A DNA stretch of 64,000 nt from Lolium rigidum (taxonomy: Eukaryota; Streptophyta; Magnoliopsida; Poales; Poaceae): NCBI RefSeq assembly GCF_022539505.1, contig NW_025900013.1:24765-88764 (forward strand), given 5' to 3'. Made by a program: the position numbers and the translations under genes. The notes beneath the pieces were generated by a model. The model had not been told where the DNA came from, made no database searches, and was given only the letters and a program-made list of their open reading frames with translations. The first letter of the stretch is position 1; every line of letters starts with the position of its first letter. Positions 63,847 to 64,000 of this stretch are shown one piece after another.

Positions 63847-64000
63847 GTAAAATGCATCATATTCAGCTGGTACTGTCTAAGAAAGATGACTGATAATAAG
63901 TGCATTGTTACCAGTACATAGTTTTCTTGCATGTTCCCAAATGTACCTTCCATCCCATTGTTTTGCTAAATTTTTCTAATTTGCTTCATTGTTGAATCAA

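Noticed and set aside
1..64000. CRISPR arrays, operons, rRNA genes or a bacterial-type defence system
   Set aside because: The sequence is plant nuclear DNA; no regularly spaced repeat-spacer arrays or rRNA motifs were seen.

Overview
The window is intergenic DNA from a large grass genome, most likely a Triticeae or close Pooideae relative. The evidence is a BARE/Angela-type Copia element, several Athila-like Ty3/Gypsy families whose LTRs begin TGATACGTC and whose primer-binding site (PBS) matches tRNA-Asp, Tat-like Gypsy elements with antisense ORFs, a CACTA transposon, and a grass-order plastid fragment (trnS-psbI-psbK-trnQ). Almost all of the 64 kb is transposable-element DNA. No intact host gene is recognisable; the last ~1.5 kb may hold exons of a low-copy gene. 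Labels RLG1-7, RLC1, DTC1 and DTA1 are mine, and family names are tentative.

Left part (1-17744). RLG1 (1-3802) is the 3' end of a Tat-like Gypsy element: a protease tail, an ATCGGC-rich spacer, an antisense acidic ORF and a 3' LTR. It lies in RLG2 (3803-6485 plus 13218-14718), another Gypsy element that carries an intron-containing antisense pseudogene with the 'putative gypsy type transposon' domain. RLG2 is also interrupted by RLG3 (6486-13212), a complete non-autonomous element with two 1604-bp LTRs and AGGCG target-site duplications (TSDs). After the RLG2 LTR come a Helitron-like 3' end, a plastid-derived insert (NUPT, about 14962-16880) with pseudogenes of trnS-GCU, psbI, psbK and trnQ-UUG, and an LTR-like segment (16881-17744).

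Central nest (17745-60144). RLG4 (minus strand; gag and protease only) is the outermost layer. RLG5 (25732-59865, TSD GCGCC) is inserted in the RLG4 5' LTR and has gag, protease and an ATHILA ORF-1-like gene but no RT or integrase. RLG6 (29471-53823, TSD GATAC) is inserted inside the RLG5 protease codons and has a broken but complete gag-PR-RT-RH-IN set plus an envelope-position ORF. That ORF is split by DTC1 (CACTA, 36418-41456, TSD TTC), which itself contains DTA1 (hAT-like, 38222-39025, TSD AAACTAAG). RLC1 (Angela-like Copia, minus strand, 42839-51606, TSD CTACC) sits in the 3' untranslated part of RLG6. Removing each insert with one TSD copy rejoins the layer below, to the codon where the site is coding.

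Right part (60145-64000). A 259-bp spacer is followed by RLG7 (LTR 60404-61985, PBS and a short 5' gag remnant), truncated near a 16-bp direct repeat at 62389-62510. The remaining DNA is not TE-like by eye and contains two weak exon candidates.

Functionally the window is an archive of parasitic elements. Only RLG6 and RLC1 still show recognisable RT and integrase domains, both disabled by stops and frameshifts. RLG1, RLG3, RLG4 and RLG5 lack RT and integrase and would have needed proteins supplied in trans. The shared tRNA-Asp PBS and shared 3' regions of several Gypsy elements fit such dependence.
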